Shown here piece after piece: positions 43,478-52,367 of a stretch of DNA of 64,000 bases. This DNA comes from Williamsia sp. 1138 (GTDB taxonomy: Bacteria; Actinomycetota; Actinomycetes; Mycobacteriales; Mycobacteriaceae), in the NCBI RefSeq assembly GCF_002095435.2, contig NZ_MJEJ02000029.1, positions 35,514 through 99,513 of the forward strand, given 5' to 3'. Each line of letters starts with the position of its first letter. Within the stretch, counting starts at the first letter, position 1. Position numbers and translations under genes: made by a program. Under the pieces are notes generated by a model that saw nothing but the letters and a program-made list of their open reading frames with translations, was not told the DNA's origin and made no database searches.

Positions 43478-44479
43478 GTGCGGTGGGGTCGAGTGCAATT
43501 GCTGACCGGGTGTGCGGTCATCGGTATCGGCCTGATGGCCGCCGCGGGATCGAGCGCTCACAGTGGGCCCGCACCCACTCTCACCGTCGCGGGCACCGAA
43601 CGCCCGGCGACACCCGCCGCCGAGATCCTCCCGGTCGCGGCCCGCCCGCAACTCGACTTCCTCCCGCCCGCGGCTGCGCCCGCTGATGACCTCCCGCAGG
43701 TCGTCGATCCCCTGTCGATACCGCGGATCCGGGCAGATGCACTGCCGTCGGGCCCGCTGGGAATTCCGGGAATCGTGTTGCAGGCGTACAAATTGGCTGA
43801 ACAGCGCGTCGCTGCGGAGTCACCTCAGTGCAAACTCCCCTGGTTCTTGCTCGCGGGGATCGGCCGGATCGAATCCGGACACGCCGGCGGCGGCAACGTC
43901 GACAGTTCCGGTACCACCCTCACCCCGATCGCAGGCCCGCTGCTCAACGGCCAGCTGTCCGGCAACGCGGTGATCACCGACACCGACGGCGGCCGGATCG
44001 ACGGAGACCCGGGCCACGATCGAGCAATGGGACCGATGCAGTTCATACCCTCCACCTGGGCCTCGTGGGGCAGCGACGCCAACGGCGACGGGAAATCCGA
44101 CCCCAACAACATCTTTGATGCCACCTACTCCGCCGGCCGATACCTGTGCTCCGGTGTCACCAACATCATGGGAGAAAAGACGAAGGTCAGCGCCGTCCTC
44201 CGCTACAACAACTCGATGGAATACGTCTCGAACGTCCTGTCCTGGGCGGCGGGGTACGCGACCGGTGCGGCGCCGACCGATACCGGACCGCTGCCCGCTC
44301 CGACGTCATCGAGTTCGTCCAGCAGCAGTTCCTCGACGCCACCCTCATCGAGCCCGAGTTCGCCGTCCGCGCCACCGTCCACCACCAAGACCACAGAGCC
44401 CTGTGTGATCATCTGCTTGCCTCCTGAGGTCCAGTCGCTGCTGCCGCCACCGCCCCCCGCACCCGCACCAGCTCGCTGA
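43478..44479 (+). CDS. Exported lytic transglycosylase
   Basis: A 333-residue secreted or anchored enzyme that cleaves peptidoglycan glycan strands. Signal/anchor VQLLTGCAVIGIGLMAAAGSSA, then the SLT-like domain with catalytic Glu in GIGRIESGHAGGG (near 131), GPMQFIPSTWASWG (near 184) and FDATYSAGRYLC. The C-terminus is a Ser/Thr/Pro-rich linker and a PPPPPAPAPAR end, likely wall-spanning. GTG at 43478 is chosen: AGGAG lies about 10 nt before it; the in-frame ATG at 43385 would place 31 odd residues before the signal. Matches M. tuberculosis Rv1230c by order. TTGCCC and TATGTA 18 nt apart lie upstream as a candidate promoter. Confidence 0.88.
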   Translation: MRWGRVQLLTGCAVIGIGLMAAAGSSAHSGPAPTLTVAGTERPATPAAEILPVAARPQLDFLPPAAAPADDLPQVVDPLSIPRIRADALPSGPLGIPGIVLQAYKLAEQRVAAESPQCKLPWFLLAGIGRIESGHAGGGNVDSSGTTLTPIAGPLLNGQLSGNAVITDTDGGRIDGDPGHDRAMGPMQFIPSTWASWGSDANGDGKSDPNNIFDATYSAGRYLCSGVTNIMGEKTKVSAVLRYNNSMEYVSNVLSWAAGYATGAAPTDTGPLPAPTSSSSSSSSSSTPPSSSPSSPSAPPSTTKTTEPCVIICLPPEVQSLLPPPPPAPAPAR

Positions 44480-44540
44480 CCGCGCGGATTGCGCGTACCG
44501 CAGCGGGGCGGATCAGGCCGCGGGCGTAAACTCGCGCCTG

Positions 44541-45698
44541 ATGACACAAGCAACGTTGCCAACGGAATCCGCCATTCGTGCGGCACTGGCCAAAGTGGAA
44601 GACCCCGAGATCGGGAAACCGATCACCGACCTCGGGATGGTCAAGTCGATCGCTGTCGCCGACGACGCCAGCGTCTCCATCGAGATCTACCTGACGACGT
44701 CGGGGTGTCCGCTGAAGACCGAGATCACCCAGCGCGTCACCACGGCCGCGGCCGACGTCGCCGGGGTCGGGCGAGTCTCGGTGGAACTCGACGTGATGAA
44801 CGACGAGCAACGCACAGAACTTCGTAAGAGCCTGCGCGGAGACCGCGCAGAACCTGTGATCCCGTTCGCCCAGCCTGGCTCGCTCACGCGCGTCTACGCG
44901 GTGGCCTCGGGCAAGGGCGGTGTCGGAAAGTCCAGTGTCACCGTGAATCTCGCTGCGGCACTGGCCGATCGAGGCCTCAAGGTCGGCGTCCTCGACGCCG
45001 ATATCTACGGCCACTCGGTGCCCCGGATGCTCGGAAACGACGCCAAGCCCACCCAGGTGGAGAAGATGATCCTGCCGCCGATGAGCCACGGCGTGAAGTT
45101 CATCTCGATCGCACAGTTCACCAGCGGCAACACACCGGTCGTCTGGCGCGGCCCCATGCTGCACCGGGCTCTGCAGCAGTTCCTGGCCGACGTCTTCTGG
45201 GGGGACCTCGACATCCTCTTGCTCGACCTTCCCCCGGGTACCGGTGACGTGGCGATCTCGGTGGCGCAGCTGATCCCCGGTGCCGAGATCTTGGTGGTCA
45301 CGACCCCACAGCAGGCCGCGGCCGAGGTTGCCGAACGCGCGGGCGCCATTGCACTGCAGACCCGCCAGAAAATCATGGGTGTGGTCGAGAACATGTCCTG
45401 GATGGAACTGCCGGACGGTAGTCGAATCGAACCGTTCGGGTCGGGTGGCGGCGCGCGTGTGTCGGAGCGCCTGACCGTCGCCGTGGGCGCGGAAGTTCCG
45501 TTGCTCGGGCAGATCCCACTCGATCCCGCGCTGCGGGAAGGCGGAGACGAGGGCGTACCCCTGGTGCTCTCTGCGCCTGACTCGACCGCCGGCGCCGCCC
45601 TGCGGCAGGTCGCCGAACGCCTTGCCGTTCGCAAACGCGGCCTGGCGGGCATGAATCTGGGCATCGACACCACCCGGAGTGCCGGCCCGAAGAGCTGA
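44541..45698 (+). CDS. mrp: Mrp/NBP35-type iron-sulfur carrier ATPase
   Basis: A 385-residue P-loop ATPase that transfers Fe-S clusters. N-terminal MIP18/DUF59 domain (about 8-85: VEDPEIGKPITDLGMVKSI, TTSGCPLKTEI) and C-terminal deviant Walker A GKGGVGKSS (about 124-132), DADIYGHSVPRML, LLDLPPGTGDVAI. The common CxxC of many Mrp proteins is absent (GVVENMSWMELPDG occupies that place). ATG at 44541 lies 8 nt behind TAAACT, so is probably leaderless. Same position as Rv1229c. Confidence 0.94.
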   Translation: MTQATLPTESAIRAALAKVEDPEIGKPITDLGMVKSIAVADDASVSIEIYLTTSGCPLKTEITQRVTTAAADVAGVGRVSVELDVMNDEQRTELRKSLRGDRAEPVIPFAQPGSLTRVYAVASGKGGVGKSSVTVNLAAALADRGLKVGVLDADIYGHSVPRMLGNDAKPTQVEKMILPPMSHGVKFISIAQFTSGNTPVVWRGPMLHRALQQFLADVFWGDLDILLLDLPPGTGDVAISVAQLIPGAEILVVTTPQQAAAEVAERAGAIALQTRQKIMGVVENMSWMELPDGSRIEPFGSGGGARVSERLTVAVGAEVPLLGQIPLDPALREGGDEGVPLVLSAPDSTAGAALRQVAERLAVRKRGLAGMNLGIDTTRSAGPKS

Positions 45699-45884
45699 TC
45701 GCACCAACGCATCCGGCATGCCGGCTCAGCGACGCAGGAGCGCCTCGATCCGCTTGGACAATCCCCTCACGCCCGTTGCGATGCGCCGCGCCCATGTTTG
45801 AACTTGTGCGTGGCGCACTGTGGTGGGCGTGATCCCTGGACACCGATCGGCGCAATCGACATTGTGAGAGTCGGGCCGCTGAGA

Positions 45885-46397
45885 TCAGGTGGCGTCCCAG
45901 CGATCAACCGAGTTCGCCGCGGAGGTCGCGGGCTCGGTTGCCTCGCCCGCCTTGCTCAGATCGGGACTCTTGCCCGGCCCGGTGTTCTTCTCCAGCCCAG
46001 CGCTCTTGCTCGCCTCGGTGCCCTTGCCGAGCGACACCACCGTGGAGTTCTCATCCGTGGTCGGCAGGGGCTGGGATACCGGTTTTATCTTCGACTGACC
46101 TGAATCGAACTTGCCCGTGAAGATCGAATCGTCGCCGTCGAGCAGATGTTTGGTGATCACCGAACGCGGGCTCATACCGCGCAGCTCGTTGAGTTCGGCG
46201 AGCGGTTTGCGGAGATCTTCGAAGTCCGCCCCGAGATCGTCCTTGAGAGCGCTGGTGGCACCGGTCGCGTAGTCGCGAACCTGCCGGACCGACTTCATGG
46301 TCCACGAGATGGCACTGGGGAGACGTTCGGGACCGAGGATGACCAGGCCGGCGATCATCAAGACCGCTATCTCACCCCAACCGATGCTGCTGAACAC
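45885..46397 (-). CDS. tatB: Twin-arginine translocase subunit TatB
   Basis: A 170-residue protein: [27 protein letters not shown] gives the short membrane helix (about 5-22) with Glu9 and the conserved GPERLP, then an amphipathic helix ([17 protein letters not shown]) and a long Ser/Lys-rich tail. Subunit of the folded-protein exporter with TatA/TatC, encoded elsewhere. GTG at 46397 has TAACCT 6 nt upstream. It follows htrA in the sigE-rseA-htrA-tatB order. The 186 bp between it and mrp hold only a weak hairpin. Confidence 0.93.
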   Translation of the reverse strand: MFSSIGWGEIAVLMIAGLVILGPERLPSAISWTMKSVRQVRDYATGATSALKDDLGADFEDLRKPLAELNELRGMSPRSVITKHLLDGDDSIFTGKFDSGQSKIKPVSQPLPTTDENSTVVSLGKGTEASKSAGLEKNTGPGKSPDLSKAGEATEPATSAANSVDRWDAT

Positions 46398-46443
46398 CGC
46401 TCCAGGTTACTGTGCCACGGCGAACTGTCGAGTCGAACGGGTG

Positions 46444-47967
46444 TCAGTCGGCGGCGGGGGTGATGGTCGCGTCGAAGGTGCGCCCGTCACGCCAGTACTC
46501 GAATGGCACGTCCGCACCGATTTCGGAGGTCCGCACGGCCACGGTGAGCTCGTCAGCGTCCTCGATGACCCGGTCGCCGAACTTCGTGATCACGTCGCCT
46601 TCGCGGATACCAGCTCGGGCGGCCGGCGATCCCTCGACCACATTGCGGACCTGCGCGCCGAGCACGCGGTCGTTCCGCACCGAACTCGCGTTGACGCCGA
46701 TCTGGGCGTGCACCACCCGACCGTCCTTGATCAGAGCCTGGGCGATCGGGAGGAATTCGTTGACGGGGATGGCGAAACCGAGGCCGATGGAGCCACCGCC
46801 AGGTGCCAGTCCGGCGGTGTTGATCCCGATGACCCGCCCCTCGTCGTCCACGAGCGGACCACCGGAGTTACCGGGGTTGATCGCCGCATCGGTCTGGATG
46901 GCGTCGATCACAGCGTCGGTGTCGGATGTCTCATCGGGTCGCAGCGGGACCGCCCGGCCCTCGGCGCTGACAATCCCGCTGGTGACCGTCTGGTCCAGGC
47001 CGAGGGGCGCGCCGAACGCGACGACCTCTTCGCCGATCTGGATCTTGCTGGAGTCACCGAGCTTCGCGACCGTGAGGTTTTCGACGCCGTCGACCTTGAG
47101 GACCGCGAGGTCGGTGCGGATGTCTCGACCCACGATGCGCGCCGGGACCCGGGTGCGATCGGAGAAGACGACCTCCAGCTTGGCGCTGCGATCGTTCGCT
47201 GCCATGGAGATGACGTGATTGTTGGTGACGATGTATCCCTCTTTGTCGATCACCACACCTGAACCGGTGCCGCCGCCGTCCGCGAGGCGGACATCGATCA
47301 TCACGACCGACTTCTCGACCGCCTGCGCGACCCTGGCGACCTGGCTGCGAGGTTCGTCTTCGTTGTCGTCGTCGCTGCCGGAGAGGGAGACGGTGTCGGA
47401 ATGCAGGGGCGAGGAGACCTCGGCCGTCAAACGTCCGATCAAACCGCCTGCGAGCCCGATCACCACGGCGATGACGCTCAGCACAGCGAGCGCCTTCCAG
47501 CTGACCTTGCGGTCGAAGAGGACTTCGGTGACGCCGAGTTTCGGTCCGGGAGCCGTCGGCGCAGGCGGGATGGGAGTGTCGACTGCCGGTGCGCTCAGGG
47601 ACGCGGCCGCATCAGGATCCCGCCACGGGTCCGCAGCGCTCGGTGTCGTTTCTTTCTCACCGAATCGGGAGTCGGGATCTCGCTGGAGGGTGTCCGCACC
47701 CTCAGGACGGGAGAACGCCTCTTGCAAGACCGGGTCGGGGTCGGCGACCACCGGTTGCGCAGGACGCGTGCGGGCCACCTCGGGCGGCGCAAATGCTCCG
47801 TCGACGCCATCGGGCCTGCCGAAGACTGCGGTGGTCTGTTCCGGCACGGCCGGGTGGGAATTGGGGCGGGGTCCCAGTCGCGGCGCCTGATCAACCGAAC
47901 CTCGCGCGGGATCGCCGTCCGGCCGCTGCGGAGATGGCTGCGAACCGTTGTTGTCAGGGTCTGTCAC
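46444..47967 (-). CDS. htrA: HtrA/DegP-type membrane serine protease
   Basis: A 507-residue protease: Pro-rich cytosolic N-terminus (1-165), one membrane helix (about 168-190), then an outside trypsin-like domain with His in TNNHVIS (near 250), Asp in RTDLAVLK (near 284) and Ser in GNSGGPL (near 368), and a C-terminal PDZ domain (about 410-500). Degrades or refolds damaged envelope proteins. In M. tuberculosis the same gene (Rv1223) is downstream of sigE and rseA and belongs to that stress circuit. GTG at 47967 follows GGGCGGG. Confidence 0.94.
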   Translation of the reverse strand: MTDPDNNGSQPSPQRPDGDPARGSVDQAPRLGPRPNSHPAVPEQTTAVFGRPDGVDGAFAPPEVARTRPAQPVVADPDPVLQEAFSRPEGADTLQRDPDSRFGEKETTPSAADPWRDPDAAASLSAPAVDTPIPPAPTAPGPKLGVTEVLFDRKVSWKALAVLSVIAVVIGLAGGLIGRLTAEVSSPLHSDTVSLSGSDDDNEDEPRSQVARVAQAVEKSVVMIDVRLADGGGTGSGVVIDKEGYIVTNNHVISMAANDRSAKLEVVFSDRTRVPARIVGRDIRTDLAVLKVDGVENLTVAKLGDSSKIQIGEEVVAFGAPLGLDQTVTSGIVSAEGRAVPLRPDETSDTDAVIDAIQTDAAINPGNSGGPLVDDEGRVIGINTAGLAPGGGSIGLGFAIPVNEFLPIAQALIKDGRVVHAQIGVNASSVRNDRVLGAQVRNVVEGSPAARAGIREGDVITKFGDRVIEDADELTVAVRTSEIGADVPFEYWRDGRTFDATITPAAD

Positions 47968-48082
47968 TGGCCCGCCCGAATCACCGGTCTCATCAAGAAC
48001 TCGAACCCCTCGCTCGCAGCTGGTCGCCTGGACATCACCGGACTCGCCGGGTGATCCTCACCGAGGCTACCCGGCGCCGGTA

Positions 48083-48586
48083 CTAGCGATTGCGCCGCCG
48101 CTGACCGCGGTGGACAGGGAACCCTGGGGCGTCCAGCGGCGATTCCTCGCCGACACGCCGGTCGTCACGGGCGCCGCCGTCGGCCATCCGGATATCGATC
48201 TCGCGGGTCGGGATCTGGCTCAATTCGCCGAGCAGGCCGGCGGGCATGTTGACCTCACCCGACCGGCGGAGCGCGGCGCGCGCGGCGCTCTGCGCCTCAA
48301 CCTCGGCCCGGCACTGCGAGCACGCCTGGAGGTGCTGGGACGCCCGCATGTAGGCATTCATCCTGAGTTCGCCGTCGACGTAGGCAGCAACCGCCTCGGT
48401 TGCAAGATGCTCGGTCGAGAGGAACTTCCGTCCCCCTGCGCTGCCGGGTGCGCGGTAGCTCTTGTTCTGGGACAACATCGACGAAGCCGGTAACCAGCCG
48501 AGCACCCGACGGCGATTCCGCAGGCCCTTCGCGTTGTCATGCCCGGAATCCTCGGTGCGCGAATCGTCGGGAGTGCGCTCGGCCAT
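48083..48586 (-). CDS. rseA: Zinc-binding anti-sigma factor of SigE
   Basis: A 167-residue anti-sigma factor. The ZAS domain covers about 55-100: LSTEHLATEAVAAYVDGEL, then HLQACSQC with H85, C89 and C92 (HxxxCxxC). The N-terminal 50 residues are basic and Ser-rich; no membrane helix is seen, so it is soluble as in mycobacteria. It should bind SigE and release it on oxidation or degradation. ATG at 48586 follows AAGGGG by 8 nt. The 158-bp gap to sigE may hold a separate promoter. Confidence 0.9.
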   Translation of the reverse strand: MAERTPDDSRTEDSGHDNAKGLRNRRRVLGWLPASSMLSQNKSYRAPGSAGGRKFLSTEHLATEAVAAYVDGELRMNAYMRASQHLQACSQCRAEVEAQSAARAALRRSGEVNMPAGLLGELSQIPTREIDIRMADGGARDDRRVGEESPLDAPGFPVHRGQRRRNR

Positions 48587-48744
48587 CGTCTTCACCCCTT
48601 CGCATCGGTGTCGCACCTGCGACGTCAGAGTCCGACTGTACGTAAAACCGGCGCGGATCGCCGGTTGTCGTCGTCATCCAACGAAACAACGTCCGCGACG
48701 TCCCGCGAGTTCCGCAGGCAGCGCCGAATCCGGAGTCGGCGCGC

Positions 48745-49437
48745 TCAGAAGTCCTGCGCGAGCACGGAGCGGCCCGAATGGTGACCACTCGTCGCGAGAT
48801 GATCCCGGATGGCCTGCCGGCCGCGGTGGATGCGGCTACGCACCGTACCCAGCTTGACGCCGAGGGTGGTGGCGATCTCTTCGTACGACAGTCCCTCGAT
48901 GTCGCAGAGCACCACCGCAGCGCGGAACTCGGGAGCCAGGGAGTCGAGGGCGCTCTGCAGGTCCGGGTCGAGGTTGGCGTCATGGAAGATCTGCTCGGGA
49001 TCGGGCTCGTTGCCGGGCACCCGCTCATAATCTTCGGGCAGAGCCTCCATCCGAATCTTGTTGCGGCGCCGCACCATATCGAGGAAGAGGTTCGTGGTGA
49101 TGCGATGCAGCCACCCCTCGAACGTTCCCGCCTTGTAGCTCGACAGCGAACGGAACACCCGGATGAACGTCTCCTGCGTCAGGTCTTCGGCATCGTGCTG
49201 GTTTCCCGACAGGCGGTAGGCCAGCCGGTAGACGCGGTCGGCATGCTCACGAACCAGCTCGTCCCAGGCGGGCATCAGAGTGGAGTCGCCGGTGGCATCG
49301 AACCGTGCGGTGCCACCTTCAGGAATCGGATCACCGGTCGTCTCGAGCACGCCTGTCACACCATCGGAGTGGCCTTCGCCCACCGCAATACCGGTCCTGT
49401 CGATTTCGGTGTTGGCATCGATCACGATCAACTCCAC
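48745..49437 (-). CDS. sigE: ECF sigma factor SigE
   Basis: A 230-residue ECF sigma factor that directs envelope-stress transcription. Region 2 covers about 55-120 ([59 protein letters not shown]) and region 4 about 155-210 ([48 protein letters not shown]). Near-identical to M. tuberculosis SigE in these regions. GTG at 49437 is chosen because GGGGAG lies 5 nt before it; a TTG at 49455 is the alternative. Shares its regulatory region with the divergent methyltransferase. Confidence 0.95.
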   Translation of the reverse strand: MELIVIDANTEIDRTGIAVGEGHSDGVTGVLETTGDPIPEGGTARFDATGDSTLMPAWDELVREHADRVYRLAYRLSGNQHDAEDLTQETFIRVFRSLSSYKAGTFEGWLHRITTNLFLDMVRRRNKIRMEALPEDYERVPGNEPDPEQIFHDANLDPDLQSALDSLAPEFRAAVVLCDIEGLSYEEIATTLGVKLGTVRSRIHRGRQAIRDHLATSGHHSGRSVLAQDF

Positions 49438-49585
49438 ATTTCTCCCCAGGACCAACTACTCGCGTCGGTCGTATTGCGCACCCTCAAAGATGGGATCTGG
49501 ATGTATTGATACCCAGTCGGTCCAACATCGAAGCCTGCCTGCTTTGTTCCCCTATGACCTTGTCCGACCGGGGTGTGCACGCACT

Positions 49586-49610
49586 ATGAGAGGGCTGAGT
49601 GTTGCCTGAG
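49586..49610 (-). promoter_or_regulatory. CTCAG-type direct repeats upstream of sigE
   Basis: On the minus strand CTCAG, CTCAG and CTCAT start 11 and 9 nt apart (49610-49606, 49599-49595, 49590-49586), roughly one helical turn each. In mycobacteria MprA binds direct repeats of a similar sequence upstream of sigE. Possible response-regulator site. Confidence 0.4.
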
Positions 49611-49721
49611 AGTCACAACCAGTTTCTCGCAGTTCAGCGGGCCATTCAACCCCGATCCGGACGCCGGGCAGCTCAGCGCGCCTAGTCCGTGATGGGCGGC
49701 GGCGGCGCTAACCTCTTATCC

Positions 49722-50420
49722 GTGTCAGATCACAGCGTCCCCGACAACTCCGATGCGACGGGATCAGCCACCATCGATCCGACGGTGCTGAGCCGCTACG
49801 CCGAAGCTGCGATCGTCGAGGACGAGGCGCTGCGGCTGGCGCGAGAGCGTTCGGATGAACTCGGCGCGCCGGCCATCACGCCGGCGGTCGGGGCGACGTT
49901 GTCGTTGCTGGCCCGTCTGGTGAACGCCAAGGCGGTTGTCGAGGTCGGGACCGGCGTAGGAATCAGCGGATTGTGGTTGCTCAACGGTATGCGCACCGAA
50001 GGCGTGCTCACCACGATCGACTCCGAGGCCGAACATCATCGAGCCGCGAAACTCGCGTTCAGCACCGCCGGGATCGGCCCGTCGCGCACCCGGCTGATCA
50101 ACGGCCGAGCCGCCGAGGTCCTCCCCCGGCTCTCGGACGCCGGATATGACCTCGTGTTCATCGACGGCGCCGTGACCGATCAGCCCAGATTCGTCGCCGA
50201 GGGTCTGCGCCTGCTGCGCGAAGGCGGTGTACTGGTGGTCCACAACGCCTCCGCCGACGGGACCGTCGCCGACCCCGCCAGCACCGACCCGGCCGCGCTC
50301 GCCGCGCGCGAGGCGGCGCTGCTCATCGCCGACGACGACTCTCTCCTACCCGTGGTCATCCCACTGGGCCGAGGACTGCTCGCCGCCGCAAAAGCACAGA
50401 TCGAACCCGAGACGGCGTGA
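49722..50420 (+). CDS. SAM-dependent O-methyltransferase
   Basis: A 232-residue class I methyltransferase of the catechol-O-methyltransferase-like group: [16 protein letters not shown] (SAM motif I), [16 protein letters not shown] (acidic Asp binding the SAM ribose), [34 protein letters not shown]. Divergent from sigE, as is Rv1220c in M. tuberculosis. GTG at 49722 lies 7 nt behind TAACCT without a ribosome site, so probably leaderless; the in-frame start at 49689 is rejected. Substrate unknown. Confidence 0.9.
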   Translation: MSDHSVPDNSDATGSATIDPTVLSRYAEAAIVEDEALRLARERSDELGAPAITPAVGATLSLLARLVNAKAVVEVGTGVGISGLWLLNGMRTEGVLTTIDSEAEHHRAAKLAFSTAGIGPSRTRLINGRAAEVLPRLSDAGYDLVFIDGAVTDQPRFVAEGLRLLREGGVLVVHNASADGTVADPASTDPAALAAREAALLIADDDSLLPVVIPLGRGLLAAAKAQIEPETA

Positions 50421-50465
50421 TCTGGCCGCGACCTCCGGGCACCGCCGGTTCCGGATTCGCGTCAG

Positions 50466-51260
50466 TCAGCTCTCGCTCGGCGCCATTGCGGTCAGCTCGG
50501 GATATTTCGGCCGGATGGTGTCGCCCGTAGACACGCCCCGCAGCCGCCTGCCCACCCAGGGAATGGCGTACTCCACAGTCCACTGACGACTGTCGCGTCG
50601 CCGCTGCGTAGGTGAAACCCGCTGTGCCGGGCCCAGTTCCACCGGCATCAGATCGTTGTCGATGCCGAGTGCCCGGAGCACCTCGATTGCCATGTAGACA
50701 TGGCCCGCGGTGGACATGTGCAGCCGGTCGAATTCCCACATGCGCGGTTCGGAGTACACCCGCATCCGCCAGAAGTCGACCAGGGTCACCTCGCGGCGTT
50801 CGATGACCTCTCTGAGCAATTCGTTGTAGACCGCAAACCGTCCACGCAACGCCCCGAAGACGGACTTGCCGCCGGTGTCATAGGCGGTGAAGGTGACGAC
50901 CGTGGCCCCGTTCGCCTGCAGTCGCCCGATCGCCTCGTCATAGGCCTCGATCAGGGCGTCGATATCGGCGCTCGGCCGGAGAAGATCGTTGGCACCCGCG
51001 CAGATGGCCACCAGATCAGGATTCATCGCCAGCGCGGGTTCCAACTGCTCACCGAGCACCGCAGACAGGACCCGGCCCCGGATACCCAGGTTCGCGTACC
51101 GGAACTCGGGATCCGCGCGCGCCATCACCTCGGCCACCCGATCAGCCCAGCCCCGCACGCCGTTGGGGCAGCGCGGCTCCACATCGCCAACCCCTTCCAC
51201 GAAAGAATCACCAAGGGCGACAAAGCGTTTGAACGTCGGCGGGACACTCACCTCAGACAT
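50466..51260 (-). CDS. SGNH/GDSL hydrolase
   Basis: A 264-residue hydrolase. Block I FVALGDSFVEG (Ser19), the Gly block NLGIRGR, block III GANDLLRP and the Asp/His block V DRLHMSTAGH are all seen, so a Ser-His-Asp esterase of the SGNH fold. No signal peptide: cytosolic. ATG at 51260 overlaps the manB stop by 8 bp, so it is translated with the mannose/rhamnose genes. It may deacylate a sugar or lipid intermediate; this is inference. Confidence 0.87.
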   Translation of the reverse strand: MSEVSVPPTFKRFVALGDSFVEGVGDVEPRCPNGVRGWADRVAEVMARADPEFRYANLGIRGRVLSAVLGEQLEPALAMNPDLVAICAGANDLLRPSADIDALIEAYDEAIGRLQANGATVVTFTAYDTGGKSVFGALRGRFAVYNELLREVIERREVTLVDFWRMRVYSEPRMWEFDRLHMSTAGHVYMAIEVLRALGIDNDLMPVELGPAQRVSPTQRRRDSRQWTVEYAIPWVGRRLRGVSTGDTIRPKYPELTAMAPSES

Positions 51261-52356
51261 CGGTCGAGAACCTGATTCCACCGTCGGGGATCTTCACGCC
51301 GGGCCACACCCGGGCCCCACGCAGGAGCTCGCACCGGGCCCCGATGTCTGCGCCGTCACCGATCACGCCGTCGCGAATCAAGGCCCGCGGGCCGATTCGC
51401 GCACCGAACCCGACAATGGTCCGCTCGATCACCGCGCCTGCCTCGACCACCGCACCGTCGAAGATCACCGCACCGTCGAGGCGGGCTCCGGCGCCGATCT
51501 CGGCGCCGCGCCCCACCACGGTGCCGCCGATCAGCAGGGCGCCTGGGCCCACCGACGCGCCGTCGTGCACGAGGAACTCTCCGCGGTGTCCGTGCAGCGC
51601 GGGAGAAGGCGCGATACCGCGCACCAGGTCCGCGGAGCCGCGGACGAAGTCTTCCGGGGTTCCCATGTCGCGCCAGTACCCGGAGTCGACGTGCCCCTGG
51701 ACGTGGCGGCCCTCCGCGAGCAGACCCGGGAAGACCTCACGTTCGACCGAGACCGGCCGACCCTCCGGGATGGTCTCGATCACCGAACGATTGAAGACGT
51801 AGCAGCCGGCGTTGATCTGGTCGGTCGGCGGATCCTGGGTCTTCTCGAGGAACGCGGTGACGCGCCCCTCGGAATCGGTGGGGACGCAACCGAAAGCACG
51901 TGGATCGGTGACCCGCACGAGGTGCAGGGTGACCTCTGCGCCCGAGGTCTGATGGGTGTCGACGATCGAGCGCACGTCGGTGCCGCACAGGACGTCACCG
52001 TTGAACACCAGGACGGTCTCCGCAGTGAGTTCCGGCAGCACGTTCCGGATCCCGCCGCCGGTCCCGAGAGGCTCCGATTCGTGCACGTAGGTGATCGACA
52101 ACCCCATCTTGGAGCCATCGCCGAAATGCTGCTCGAACACCTTGGACTGGAACGAGGTACCCAACACGATGCGGGTGATACCTGCCGCGCTGATACGTGC
52201 GAGCAGGTGGGTCAGGAACGGCAGACCCGCCGTCGGCAACATCGGTTTCGGCGCCGACAGTGTCAGCGGCCGAAGGCGAGTGCCCTTACCGCCCACGAGG
52301 ATCACCGCCTGCACATCGTCGACCGGGGTCGTCTGCGAGGTCTCACTCGAGGTCAT
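51253..52356 (-). CDS. manB: Mannose-1-phosphate guanylyltransferase-type nucleotidyltransferase
   Basis: A 367-residue enzyme making an NDP-sugar, likely GDP-mannose for mannosides of the envelope. Nucleotidyltransferase fold with VILVGGKGTRLRPLT (19-33), APKPMLP, VFNGDVLCG and SGYWRDMGTPEDF; the C-terminal 100 residues are left-handed beta-helix hexapeptide repeats (GAxIGxGARL-like). Gene named after Rv3264c, which also lies beside wbbL and rmlD. ATG at 52356 follows AAAGGTG; the longer in-frame start at 52638 is an antisense extension over wbbL. Confidence 0.9.
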   Translation of the reverse strand: MTSSETSQTTPVDDVQAVILVGGKGTRLRPLTLSAPKPMLPTAGLPFLTHLLARISAAGITRIVLGTSFQSKVFEQHFGDGSKMGLSITYVHESEPLGTGGGIRNVLPELTAETVLVFNGDVLCGTDVRSIVDTHQTSGAEVTLHLVRVTDPRAFGCVPTDSEGRVTAFLEKTQDPPTDQINAGCYVFNRSVIETIPEGRPVSVEREVFPGLLAEGRHVQGHVDSGYWRDMGTPEDFVRGSADLVRGIAPSPALHGHRGEFLVHDGASVGPGALLIGGTVVGRGAEIGAGARLDGAVIFDGAVVEAGAVIERTIVGFGARIGPRALIRDGVIGDGADIGARCELLRGARVWPGVKIPDGGIRFSTDV

Positions 52357-52367
52357 GGTCGCACCTT

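Noticed and set aside
45699-45884. Possible small gene between mrp and tatB
   Set aside because: Open frames there are short with no start context or homology-like pattern; only a weak hairpin is seen.
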